Assembly: GCF_017901135.1 (NCBI RefSeq)
Contig: NZ_CP072801.1
Location: 3,996,501-4,060,500, forward strand
Direction: 5' to 3'
Source: Thiothrix litoralis
GTDB lineage: Bacteria; Pseudomonadota; Gammaproteobacteria; Thiotrichales; Thiotrichaceae
DNA: 64,000 nt
Shown piece by piece: positions 57,077 through 64,000 of this stretch. Numbering within the stretch: the stretch's first letter is position 1; every line of letters begins with the position of its first letter. The notes under the pieces are model-generated. The model had not been told where the DNA came from. It saw only the letters and a program-made list of their open reading frames with translations, and searched no databases. The translations under genes were made by a program, and so were the position numbers.

Positions 57077-57757
57077 ATGACTCGATACGGGCTTACGTTG
57101 TTATTGGGTGTGCTTGCCTTGTCGGCCTGTACGGACGAGAGTGTCAAACCTTCACCTACGACTCCACCAGCGACAATGGTTGGTGGATATTCCAAAATCG
57201 CCAACCCCGATGCTGATCAGGGGTTGTTTCAGGTGACTCAATTCCTCGGGTCTAAGATTGGTTTGCAAGAAGGCAACCCTTCTATGAGGCTGGATAAGGT
57301 TCTCGAAGCCTACAGGCAGGTTGTGGCTGGCTATAACTACCAAGTAAAGCTACAGATGACCGATGGCTCACAGTATGAGGCGGTGGTGTATGTTGGCTTG
57401 GATGATGAAATGCAGTTGACCCGTTTGAAAAAGTTGCGTCCTTCCTCCCCGACGGCTGGCAAGCATTCAGTGCCTCGCCCGGTCGCAGGTGGCTATAACA
57501 AAATTGCTGACCCTGATCAGAACCGTTATTCAGACCAAGGTTTGTTTGAAGCAACCAAATTCTTGAGTTACGAAATTGGTGAGCAAGAAGGCGATCACTC
57601 TATAGGTATTGATAAGGTTCTCGAAGCCTACAAGCAGGTTGTTGCGGGCAATAATTACCGTGTGACAGTACAAATGACCAATGGCTCACGGTATGAGGCT
57701 GTTGTCTACATCAGTTTACAACATGAAGTAAGTCTGACCAGTTTGAAAAAATTGTAA
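57077..57757 (+). CDS. Lipoprotein with two tandem cystatin-like domains
   Basis: The 226-residue protein has a lipobox (LSAC). Two repeats follow (about 33-115 and 137-226), each with an N-terminal Gly pair (VGGYSKI, AGGYNKI), a helix, and the QVVAG motif (QVVAGYNY, QVVAGNNY) that forms the first inhibitory hairpin of cystatins. The DNA around both QVVAG motifs is nearly identical, so the duplication is young. If functional it would inhibit papain-type cysteine proteases from the outer membrane or periplasm. Target proteases are unknown. It follows the duplicated regulatory region. Confidence 0.82.
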   Translation: MTRYGLTLLLGVLALSACTDESVKPSPTTPPATMVGGYSKIANPDADQGLFQVTQFLGSKIGLQEGNPSMRLDKVLEAYRQVVAGYNYQVKLQMTDGSQYEAVVYVGLDDEMQLTRLKKLRPSSPTAGKHSVPRPVAGGYNKIADPDQNRYSDQGLFEATKFLSYEIGEQEGDHSIGIDKVLEAYKQVVAGNNYRVTVQMTNGSRYEAVVYISLQHEVSLTSLKKL

Positions 57758-57795
57758 GGCTGGTTTTTTAATAGTGTGTTACTCAGGAGTTTTTT

Positions 57796-58155
57796 ATGAA
57801 AAAGATGTTTTTTGCTTCAGCTTTATTGGCATTTTCCAGTATCGCTACTGCTGGTACAGGTTTGAATTGTTCAGATGACAATGTATTGGCTGATATTAAT
57901 AGACTGGAGGCTTGCTATACACAGGTTGATAGTGAGTTGAATGGTACGTTTAAAGAATTGCAAGCCCGGCATAAAGATGTCAAGGAAAAAATGGCGGCTT
58001 TGAAACAAATGCAGCTTGGCTGGATTAAAATGCGGGACGCTCAATGTGATTTTCAAAGTATGAACTCTGCTGGTGGCGGCGGTGTTGCGCAAACGGCTAT
58101 GCGTTGCATTGTTGAAATGACTATTCAGCGTGATAAAGAATTGCAGGACTTGTAA
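57796..58155 (+). CDS. LprI-type (DUF1311) secreted protein
   Basis: The 119-residue protein has a signal peptide (cleavage near TATA) and four cysteines: NCSDDN, EACYTQVDSELN, RDAQCDF and RCIVEMT. The QVDSELNxTFxEL helix and W-x-K-M-R-D-x-Q-C segment match LprI/DUF1311, a family that includes a lysozyme inhibitor. It lies 38 bp after the cystatin gene. It may protect the cell wall or serve another envelope role. Confidence 0.78.
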   Translation: MKKMFFASALLAFSSIATAGTGLNCSDDNVLADINRLEACYTQVDSELNGTFKELQARHKDVKEKMAALKQMQLGWIKMRDAQCDFQSMNSAGGGGVAQTAMRCIVEMTIQRDKELQDL

Positions 58156-58257
58156 TTTTACTGTTCTTGGCGATTATCTTTTAAAGGATAATCACCTAGG
58201 TATGAATTGACTCTCTAGGTAAGCATAAGATTTTTTTCTCTCACTGACCCTCCTTGT

Positions 58258-58286
58258 GGCCGCCTGTTAACAGGTGGCCGCCTTTT
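58258..58286 (+). terminator. Terminator after the LprI-like gene
   Basis: The stretch GGCCGCCTG ... CAGGTGGCC forms a stem around TTAA, followed by CCTTTT. It would end the cystatin-LprI transcript. The remaining ~150 bp before the next gene is AT-rich with no feature I can name. Confidence 0.7.
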
Positions 58287-58442
58287 ATAAAAGGTGTTGT
58301 CTATTGATGAACTGCCTTAGAGAGCTTATATTTCTATAATGGCTGCTATGGATTTTTCGGGCAATATTGAATTAGGTGGGGTGAATACGCTCAGCATTCC
58401 CTGAGGGTAGTGTGTATTTTTTAAGTAATTATAAGGGTGTAT

Positions 58443-58880
58443 ATGCAAGTTAAATTTTTAAGCATTTTCGTCGCCGCCATTATGGTGTTGGCTATTCCAG
58501 TACAGTCCATGGCAAAAGATGGCCTGTTTATTGTTCGTCAGATAGATAAGATGCCAGAGGTTTTTGTTCAGTCCGTAGAGGACTATGCAAAGAAAAAGGA
58601 TTGGAATTATCTGGGCGCTAGCAAGGTGAAAAAAGGCGAAATCACGCTAGTGAAGTTTTGTATTACTGAAGTTGGCAAGCAGCTTTGGCAGCAAGGGTTG
58701 TATCTGAGCGCTATGGCACCATGCGGTAATATCGGCGTTTATCGAAAAGAGGGGGAAACAGAAATTTCTGTATTGAACCCACGTTATATGAATATCTTGG
58801 CTCCCAGCCCAGAAATGGAAAAAATCAGTGTGTTAGCTGAGACGCAGATGCTGGAAATGCTGGATGAAATTGCCAAGTAA
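58443..58880 (+). CDS. Secreted DUF302-like protein
   Basis: The 145-residue protein has a signal peptide (cleavage near SMA). The core VKFCITEVGKQLWQQG, MAPCGNIGVYRKEGE and NPRYMNIL matches the DUF302 pattern of a Cys-containing strand, PCxxxVYxxxG, then NPxxM. The function of DUF302 is unknown. The ATG at 58443 is preferred because AAGGG lies five bases upstream. Confidence 0.7.
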   Translation: MQVKFLSIFVAAIMVLAIPVQSMAKDGLFIVRQIDKMPEVFVQSVEDYAKKKDWNYLGASKVKKGEITLVKFCITEVGKQLWQQGLYLSAMAPCGNIGVYRKEGETEISVLNPRYMNILAPSPEMEKISVLAETQMLEMLDEIAK

Positions 58881-58944
58881 TGTAGTGAGCTTGTATTGAT
58901 GGGCATGATTTTAAGAAATTATTATTGGTAATATGAGGCTTGGT

Positions 58945-59610
58945 ATGAAATTTTTTTTTGGGAAAAAAAGCGTTAGTGCTTTTGTAGTGGTTTCCGTATT
59001 GATGGGTGCTGAAACGGCATACGCTGGTGGTATTGGGGAACGTTATCTGGCAGTGGATGTTGGTACCACTGAAAACAGCGATAATACCGATCTGTATTAT
59101 TACGATGCTGGCTCTGGGGATTATTTGGCAGAACGTGCTGATCAGGCAGTCGGGGTTCGCGCCGGTTACAGGGTAACGGATAAGGTGGCGATTGAAGCCG
59201 GGTATGTGGATTTGGGGAGAACTTTTGACGCTGTAGAATATCCAGATGGCCTATATGGCATGGGTGAACAAAAAACCAGAGCCTTGACATTAGGTGTGGT
59301 TGGTTCTGCGGCGTTAGGTCATCAGGTGAATGCTTATGCTAAAGCAGGGGTTGCCTATTATCAATCTAAAGCCACTTATGATGATGTGTTGTTACCTGCT
59401 GAACTCAAAGTATCCGATACCGGGTTTACACCGACTGTAGGTTTGGGAGTGAGTTATCGTTTGTCGAATCACTTGGCTGTGAATACGGGATTTGATTATT
59501 ACCATGAGTTAGGTCAGCGGGAAGACCTGTTTGATAATACTGATAATAGCATTGAAACAGTTAAAAGCAGTACGGGCGTATTATCTTTAGGGCTGGGGTA
59601 CAGTTTCTAA
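58945..59610 (+). CDS. Outer-membrane beta-barrel protein (OmpA/OmpW-type)
   Basis: The 221-residue protein has a signal peptide (cleavage near TAYA), then alternating beta-strands of an eight-stranded barrel: GVRAGYRVTDKVAIEAGYVD, ALTLGVVGSAAL and a terminal LSLGLGYSF with C-terminal Phe, the BAM signal. The ATG at 58945 is preceded by GAGG, while an upstream ATG at 58933 is also possible. Ligand and role are unknown. Confidence 0.8.
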   Translation: MKFFFGKKSVSAFVVVSVLMGAETAYAGGIGERYLAVDVGTTENSDNTDLYYYDAGSGDYLAERADQAVGVRAGYRVTDKVAIEAGYVDLGRTFDAVEYPDGLYGMGEQKTRALTLGVVGSAALGHQVNAYAKAGVAYYQSKATYDDVLLPAELKVSDTGFTPTVGLGVSYRLSNHLAVNTGFDYYHELGQREDLFDNTDNSIETVKSSTGVLSLGLGYSF

Positions 59611-59682
59611 TGTTAATAATTGAGGGTGGCAGTGCCACTGTCGGCGTATTGGTTAAGGGCTTTTGTAAACAGGAAAATAGAT

Positions 59683-61608
59683 ATGTATACGATAAAACAT
59701 TTAAAACGGACAATATTAGTGACACAGGTAGCGGCAGCGCTATTATTAACAGCTTGCGGCGGTGGCAGTAACAATACTAGTGCTACAGCGAGTGGGCGTT
59801 TGGTTGCTCCTATTGTACAGGGTGTTAGTTTTAGTACGGCCACGACTTCAGGCGTGACAACAGCAGAAGGGGGCTTCAGTTGTCAAAGTGGAGAAACGGT
59901 CACCTTGAAAGTCGGTAGTGTCATATTGGGGACATTACCATGTACCGCTACTGATAAAGATTTGCTGGATACTGTTAGCGGTATAAGTGCCGATACACTG
60001 ATTCCACTTATGCAACAAGCGGCAACCAATCCGACACCGAATGCTTATGATAAATTGCTTAACCGTTTGGCTTTTCTAATCAGGATGGATAGCGACCAGA
60101 ACATCAGTAATGGTGTTAGTTTGCCATCAGGCTTGGCGAATTTGTCGCATATGCAGTCCGGGGCGCTGAATTTTAATTTGGATTACGCCGTTTTTGTGCC
60201 ACGCCTAGAACAACTTGTCGGGCAGGCTATGCGAGCGGGTTTGTATACGCAGCGCCCACAGCCATTGCTGGGCTGCAATTGTGCAGTGGAAATGCAGCAA
60301 GCTTATTTGGTGAAACTGTTGGAAAAAACCACTGGTAAGGCATTCCCCGGTTATGCGGCACAGGATATCTTCTCCAGCAAGGTTGATGGCAGTGGTTTCA
60401 GTACTAGTTTGCGTTACGATGCCGCAGGCAAGCTGATTAGCTCGTCCGAAACCCCACACAGTGCTACGAAGCCACAGGTGAATTATACGTTTCAATACGA
60501 TAGCGCCGAAAGATTGGTGGGCAAACTTGGGGTGGAGGCAACCACTGGCCTGAAAGACATCGAACAAGCATGGGGTTATAATGCCGCCAATTATATCCTT
60601 TCCTATCAATATAATGGGTATGTTGATGGTGCTTTGAGCACACGCTTTAGTTCAACTGATAATGTGGATGCTCAAGGGCAGATCATTAAGCGAACGGAGA
60701 CGGATGAAACCCTGAGCGGGGTAAATATTGGGTCGAGTAATAGGGTGGTCGATTTCAGCTACAACACCTACGGTGAAGTAGAAAAGATTTTGGAAGCGGT
60801 GACGGCAGCAGGCGTTACCACACTCAAGACGACGACCATCAGCCATGACAGTTCCGGCAACCGGACGCAGAAGGAAGTTGTTGAAAGTAATGCTACTGGT
60901 GCGACTTTGGCGACGTTACGTTACGGTTATACTTACGATGCCATGGGCAATCTGACCAAGCGCACCTACAGTAAGTTGAATGCGGCGGGTGTAGAAACTG
61001 AGTCCAATACCGGGGAGTTCCGTTTCAATAACGAAGCGAATGCCGTTCTGGGTGGAGCGACACGTACTTATAGCATGAATGGGAGTGTCGTTGGCAGTGT
61101 GCAGGATATTCTGACCTACGGCAGTCTTGACCTCAGTGATATTACCCTGGCCACTAGTAATAACCTTGCTCGCTTGTTGCGTATTTATAAACGGGGCACG
61201 ACGAATGCTCAATCGGAAGATTTCCGCTATACATGGAACACGGCTGGTTATCTTGACGCAGTGAAAGTCGATACAACCAAGCTTGCAGGGGATGGTGCAA
61301 CGGTTGTCTCTCGTAATAGTGACAGTTATCGCTACGGTTATGATGGCAACCGCTTAGTATCAAAAACTTATGATGCGGCGACTGATGGTACCTTCGACGA
61401 AAATAACACATACACATGGGTAGCATTGTCACGTTTGGGTGAGTATACCCTTGAGGATATGTTGTTCTTTTTAAGTGAACAGCAATCATATGCCGCTGTT
61501 AATACGAGTGACGATACCTTGCCAGTGCTATTTGCACCTGCCCAACGCGCAGCCACCAGTAGTACATCCAGTGTTCCATTATTACGCAGTAACCCTGCGT
61601 TGTGGTAA
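59683..61608 (+). CDS. Lipoprotein with YD/RHS-like repeats
   Basis: The 641-residue protein has a signal and lipobox (LTAC, then GGGSNN). After an N-terminal region of about 200 residues come irregular YD-like repeats: LRYDAAGKLISS, FQYDSAERLVGK, YTYDAMGNLTKR and YRYGYDGNRLVSK. These resemble RHS repeats but no RHS core motif, toxin tip or partner is visible. It is more likely a surface or periplasmic binding protein than a polymorphic toxin. A terminator follows. Confidence 0.78.
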   Translation: MYTIKHLKRTILVTQVAAALLLTACGGGSNNTSATASGRLVAPIVQGVSFSTATTSGVTTAEGGFSCQSGETVTLKVGSVILGTLPCTATDKDLLDTVSGISADTLIPLMQQAATNPTPNAYDKLLNRLAFLIRMDSDQNISNGVSLPSGLANLSHMQSGALNFNLDYAVFVPRLEQLVGQAMRAGLYTQRPQPLLGCNCAVEMQQAYLVKLLEKTTGKAFPGYAAQDIFSSKVDGSGFSTSLRYDAAGKLISSSETPHSATKPQVNYTFQYDSAERLVGKLGVEATTGLKDIEQAWGYNAANYILSYQYNGYVDGALSTRFSSTDNVDAQGQIIKRTETDETLSGVNIGSSNRVVDFSYNTYGEVEKILEAVTAAGVTTLKTTTISHDSSGNRTQKEVVESNATGATLATLRYGYTYDAMGNLTKRTYSKLNAAGVETESNTGEFRFNNEANAVLGGATRTYSMNGSVVGSVQDILTYGSLDLSDITLATSNNLARLLRIYKRGTTNAQSEDFRYTWNTAGYLDAVKVDTTKLAGDGATVVSRNSDSYRYGYDGNRLVSKTYDAATDGTFDENNTYTWVALSRLGEYTLEDMLFFLSEQQSYAAVNTSDDTLPVLFAPAQRAATSSTSSVPLLRSNPALW

Positions 61609-61659
61609 TGCCTCGGGTATGCGATGACGTGAAATAAAGTAGTAAGACCCTCAACATTA

Positions 61660-61686
61660 CCGCCTGTGAAAGCAGGCGGACTTTTT
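61660..61686 (+). terminator. Rho-independent terminator after the YD-repeat gene
   Basis: CCGCCTG (61660-61666) and CAGGCGG (61673-61679) form a 7-bp stem with a 6-base loop, followed by ACTTTTTT. Confidence 0.9.
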
Positions 61687-61698
61687 TCAAGAAAGGTC

Positions 61699-62827
61699 AT
61701 GATGATGAATAAATCGCTGACAATGACGATGTTACCTGCCAACGAAGGTGATTGCCTGCTGATCACTTACGGTGCAGACGACGACAAAAATGATTGATGG
61801 TGGGCTTGCCTCGACCTATCAAAAGGCTATTAAGCCGTGTCTTGCTGAGCATGGCATTCAGGAATTGGAACTCTTGGTGGTGACGCATGTTGACCGTGAC
61901 CATATTGAGGGTGTGCTGTCCCTCATGAAGGACGATTCCCAGCAGTTAAAGGTCAATAACATCTGGTTTAACGGTTGGTATCATTTGATTGGTACGACAC
62001 CCGCCCCACCTGCACCCGTAGAGCCGGTGACAGCACTTGATCCTGATGAACCCGCACCCGTGTTCGGGGCAGTTATGGGGGAGGAACTCAGCCCGTTGAT
62101 TCAGCAAAAAGGCTGGGCGTGGAATCAGCAATTTGGTGGTGGGGCAGTCGAGCTATCGGCTGTGCCGAACAACGTCATAAACTTCGGTGAGGTACAACTG
62201 ACGTTACTGTCACCCAGCCGGAAAAAGCTGGAGGAAATGATCCCGGTTTGGGGAAAGGAATGCGCTGAGGCGGGCATGATTCCCGGCGTCCCGATTATTC
62301 CAACGCCTATGGCCAGAGTGAGTTTGAGTGAGGCCGAAAAAATGCAGATCAACGTTGATGCGTTGGCAGCAGAAAAAACCAAAGGCGATCATTCCAAAGC
62401 CAATGGTTGCAGTATTGCGTTTATGCTTGAATATCAGGGTAAGAAATTTTTGTTATCGGGCGATGCCCATGTTGATGTATTGGAAGCTGAACTGAAACGT
62501 TTGGGGGCATCAAAAGCTAAGCCGCTCCGTGTCGATTTATTCAAAATTCCGCATCACGGTAGCCAAAACAATTTGTCCAAAACGTTGCTTGAACTGTTGG
62601 ATTGTAAACATTACTTGATTTCAACCAACGGGAATCATTTTCAGCATCCCGATGATGCAGCCATCGCAAAAATTGTCAAGTTTGGCACGGCTGAATCAAC
62701 GTTGCACTTTAACTACAAAACAAGATTCAACCGACACTGGGAAAAAGCCGAGTGGCGGGAAACGTACCACTACCGTATTGAGTTCCCCAAAGAGGGTGAA
62801 GATGGGTATAAATTTTTAAGCTTTTAA
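61699..62827 (+). pseudogene. ComEC-type metallo-beta-lactamase-fold gene with a frameshift
   Basis: A frame from the ATG at 61699 (AAAGG upstream) encodes MLPANEGDCLLITYGADDDK and stops at 61795-61797. The next frame takes over at an A5 run (61786-61790) and reads MIDGGLASTYQK, VVTHVDRDHIEG, KFLLSGDAH and FKIPHHGSQNN to 62827. Both parts match one MBL-fold family (EGDCLL...IDGG...TH-x-D-x-DH...HHGS). One extra A would explain the break. A sequencing error, a real mutation or slippage at the A-run are all possible. Confidence 0.8.
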
Positions 62828-62870
62828 TTTTTGACGTAAATGATGTTTATTTAAGAGGGAGATACAGACG

Positions 62871-63404
62871 ATGAAATCTGCGTGGTTAGTGATGGGGGTC
62901 AGTGTTTTGCTGACATCATGCGCGACATTAGAACCGGAAGAGTGCAAAACGGCTGATTGGGTGAAACTTGGTTACTCGGATGCTATGAGCGGCAGCAGTG
63001 TTATGCTCAGCGATTACAGCAAAGATTGCGCCAAGGCAGGCGTGACACCTGACCAGACAGCCTATATGGGCGGTTACAACAATGGTGCTAAGGCATTTTG
63101 TACTTACGACAAAGGTGTGGAAGTCGGCGAAAAAGGTAAGTCTGTCTCCGGTCTGTGTAACAAACCAGGGCTGGCAGAAGATTTCAATCGAGGTCTGGCA
63201 AAAGGTAAGGAGTTAAACAAAAAGCAAAAGGCCGTTAGCGGCAAAGAAGATGAACGCAACAAAATTGAGCAAAAATTGAGTGACATCAAGAGCGGCAAAG
63301 TTCAATCCACGGCACAGGATGTGGATATGCTTTATCGGGAAAAGAGTCTGATCGAAAAAGAAATTGACGTGCTCAAGCGCGAAAAAGACGCATTAGGTCG
63401 CTAA
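62871..63404 (+). CDS. DUF2799-type lipoprotein
   Basis: The 177-residue protein has a lipobox (LTSC). It shows CKTADWVKLGYSDAMSG, a Cys-containing KDCAKAGVTPDQTAYMGGYN and KGVEVGEKGKSVSGLC, which matches DUF2799. The last third is a charged coiled coil (EERNKIEQKLSD..., YREKSLIEKEIDVLKRE). Function is unknown. It follows the MBL-fold pseudogene by 43 bp. Confidence 0.8.
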   Translation: MKSAWLVMGVSVLLTSCATLEPEECKTADWVKLGYSDAMSGSSVMLSDYSKDCAKAGVTPDQTAYMGGYNNGAKAFCTYDKGVEVGEKGKSVSGLCNKPGLAEDFNRGLAKGKELNKKQKAVSGKEDERNKIEQKLSDIKSGKVQSTAQDVDMLYREKSLIEKEIDVLKREKDALGR

Positions 63405-63457
63405 GCTCACGCTTGTTGGAAACACTGTATGGTGCTGTGATAGCATTTTTTTCAGTT

Positions 63458-63590
63458 TGTGCAAAATTCATTCTATATCAATGTACGACTAAAGTTGTAG
63501 TTTTACAACTTTAGTCGTATTTCATGTATCTTTAGTTGAGTTGCGGGACGCCATATGAATGGTTAATATTTGCATATAGAAATTAATCAC
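63458..63590 (+). promoter_or_regulatory. Duplicated 133-bp upstream region with palindrome (copy 2)
   Basis: It aligns without gaps to 56921-57053. The palindrome here is longer, with perfect 16-base arms TACGACTAAAGTTGTA at 63484-63499 and its complement at 63504-63519. Where it differs from copy 1, both arms change together. Between 63590 and the next start (125 bp) lies a short GCC/GGC T-rich hairpin and an inverted repeat AAACATTC (63640-63647, 63670-63677). Confidence 0.75.
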
Positions 63591-63714
63591 ATGCGATTGT
63601 TATAAGTTAATATTATTGGCTTATATGGATGGTGATGTCAAACATTCGCCTGCGGCTTTTTTTTAGTGTGAATGTTTATGCTGGTGAGTGTTTAGATTAA
63701 AGGAGTCCTGTGGA

Positions 63715-64000
63715 ATGCGTTATTCATTTTTGTTTACGTTCTTGAAAACAAAATTTAGTTTCTGTGAATGTCATTTTCTAACATTTCCTTTGCTCAGGAG
63801 TGTTTTGGTTTTTGCATTAGCAGGTTTGTTGATGACCAGTTGTGGTGATTTTCAGAGGTCTATTAAAGAGCCTGAGATAAAAGCCAAACCCGAAGCCAAA
63901 CCCGAAGCCAAACCCGAAGCCAAACCCGAAGCCAAACCCGAAGCCAAACCCGAAGCCAAACCCGAAGCCAAACCCGAAGCCAAACCCGAAGCTAAACCAA
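63715..64000 (+). CDS. Lipoprotein with AKPE tandem repeats, 3' end outside the window
   Basis: The frame begins at the ATG at 63715 and stays open to the window end (95 codons). A long signal region ends in lipobox MTSC (FALAGLLMTSC), followed by DFQRSIKEPEIK and then AKPE repeats. The repeat forms an extended charged spacer, as in TonB-like or envelope-spanning linkers; what follows is unknown. The coding DNA before the repeats is AT-rich. Upstream is the duplicated palindromic region that also precedes the cystatin gene. Confidence 0.75.
   Translation, partial: MRYSFLFTFLKTKFSFCECHFLTFPLLRSVLVFALAGLLMTSCGDFQRSIKEPEIKAKPEAKPEAKPEAKPEAKPEAKPEAKPEAKPEAKPEAKP
63883..63990 (+). repeat. Nine exact 12-bp tandem repeats (GCCAAACCCGAA)
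   Basis: Nine identical copies encode AKPE; a variant copy (GCTAAACCA) begins at 63991. The exact identity predicts slippage and length variation. The 12-bp unit keeps the frame. Confidence 0.97.

Noticed and set aside
59683-61608. RHS polymorphic toxin
   Set aside because: The YD-like repeats are few and irregular, there is no RHS core boundary motif or variable tip, and the next gene is not an immunity-type gene.

Overview
The window looks like the chromosome of a gammaproteobacterium that oxidises reduced sulfur, most likely a Thiothrix-like member of the Thiotrichaceae. The basis is a sulfide:quinone oxidoreductase resembling the Acidithiobacillus ferrooxidans type, gammaproteobacterial gene orders (surE-pcm followed by a LysM lipoprotein, lptM-lysA, coaD-ferredoxin), twitching ATPase PilU, and large calcium-binding surface proteins. 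The genus is an inference; no rRNA or tRNA gene was found. 

Layout. 1-14.6 kb is mainly housekeeping: the end of a TPR protein, a YciA-type thioesterase, a YgjP-type peptidase, argS, pilU, rsuA, ilvA, rpiA, a DUF1461-like membrane protein, a short alanine dehydrogenase, a lipoprotein plus a secreted metalloprotease with a GlyGly-CTERM-like tail, and smr/surE-pcm/LysM lipoprotein. 14.6-32.5 kb is a surface-protein island on the minus strand: a TlpA-like thioredoxin, four tandem paralogues sharing a secreted domain of about 160 residues, the amputated tail of another such protein, two TnpB elements, and an 1839-residue adhesin. 32.5-33.1 kb is gene debris with a solo IS end. 33.1-49.7 kb is core metabolism and envelope: ScsD-like thioredoxin, SafE-type exporter, hspQ, cca, sqr, nadC-lptM-lysA, znuA/znuCB, coaD, ferredoxin, a broken cytochrome c peroxidase beside a third TnpB element, a META lipoprotein, a PNPOx-like protein, an ElyC-like protein, trmO and dacB. 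49.7-56.8 kb is a phosphorelay cluster (two NarL/LuxR response regulators, two histidine kinases, one HPt protein), with one hybrid kinase cut by a fourth TnpB element. 56.8-64 kb is an AT-richer accessory region of small secreted proteins: a double-cystatin lipoprotein, a LprI-like protein, DUF302-like and DUF2799-like proteins, a beta-barrel, a YD-repeat lipoprotein, a frameshifted metallo-beta-lactamase-fold gene and an AKPE-repeat lipoprotein. 

Most notable: (1) a TnpB element that encodes a 55-residue ribbon-helix-helix-like protein divergent from tnpB, with both genes' stop codons in the loops of the terminal hairpins; removing its 1346 bp restores a 593-residue hybrid kinase exactly in frame; (2) the surface-protein paralogue family with exchangeable C-terminal modules; (3) two 133-bp upstream regions, 6.5 kb apart, that share a long palindrome with compensatory changes and precede two lipoprotein genes; (4) short palindromic repeats inserted in frame into argS and a TPR gene; (5) a tandem-cystatin lipoprotein next to a LprI-like lysozyme-inhibitor homologue.
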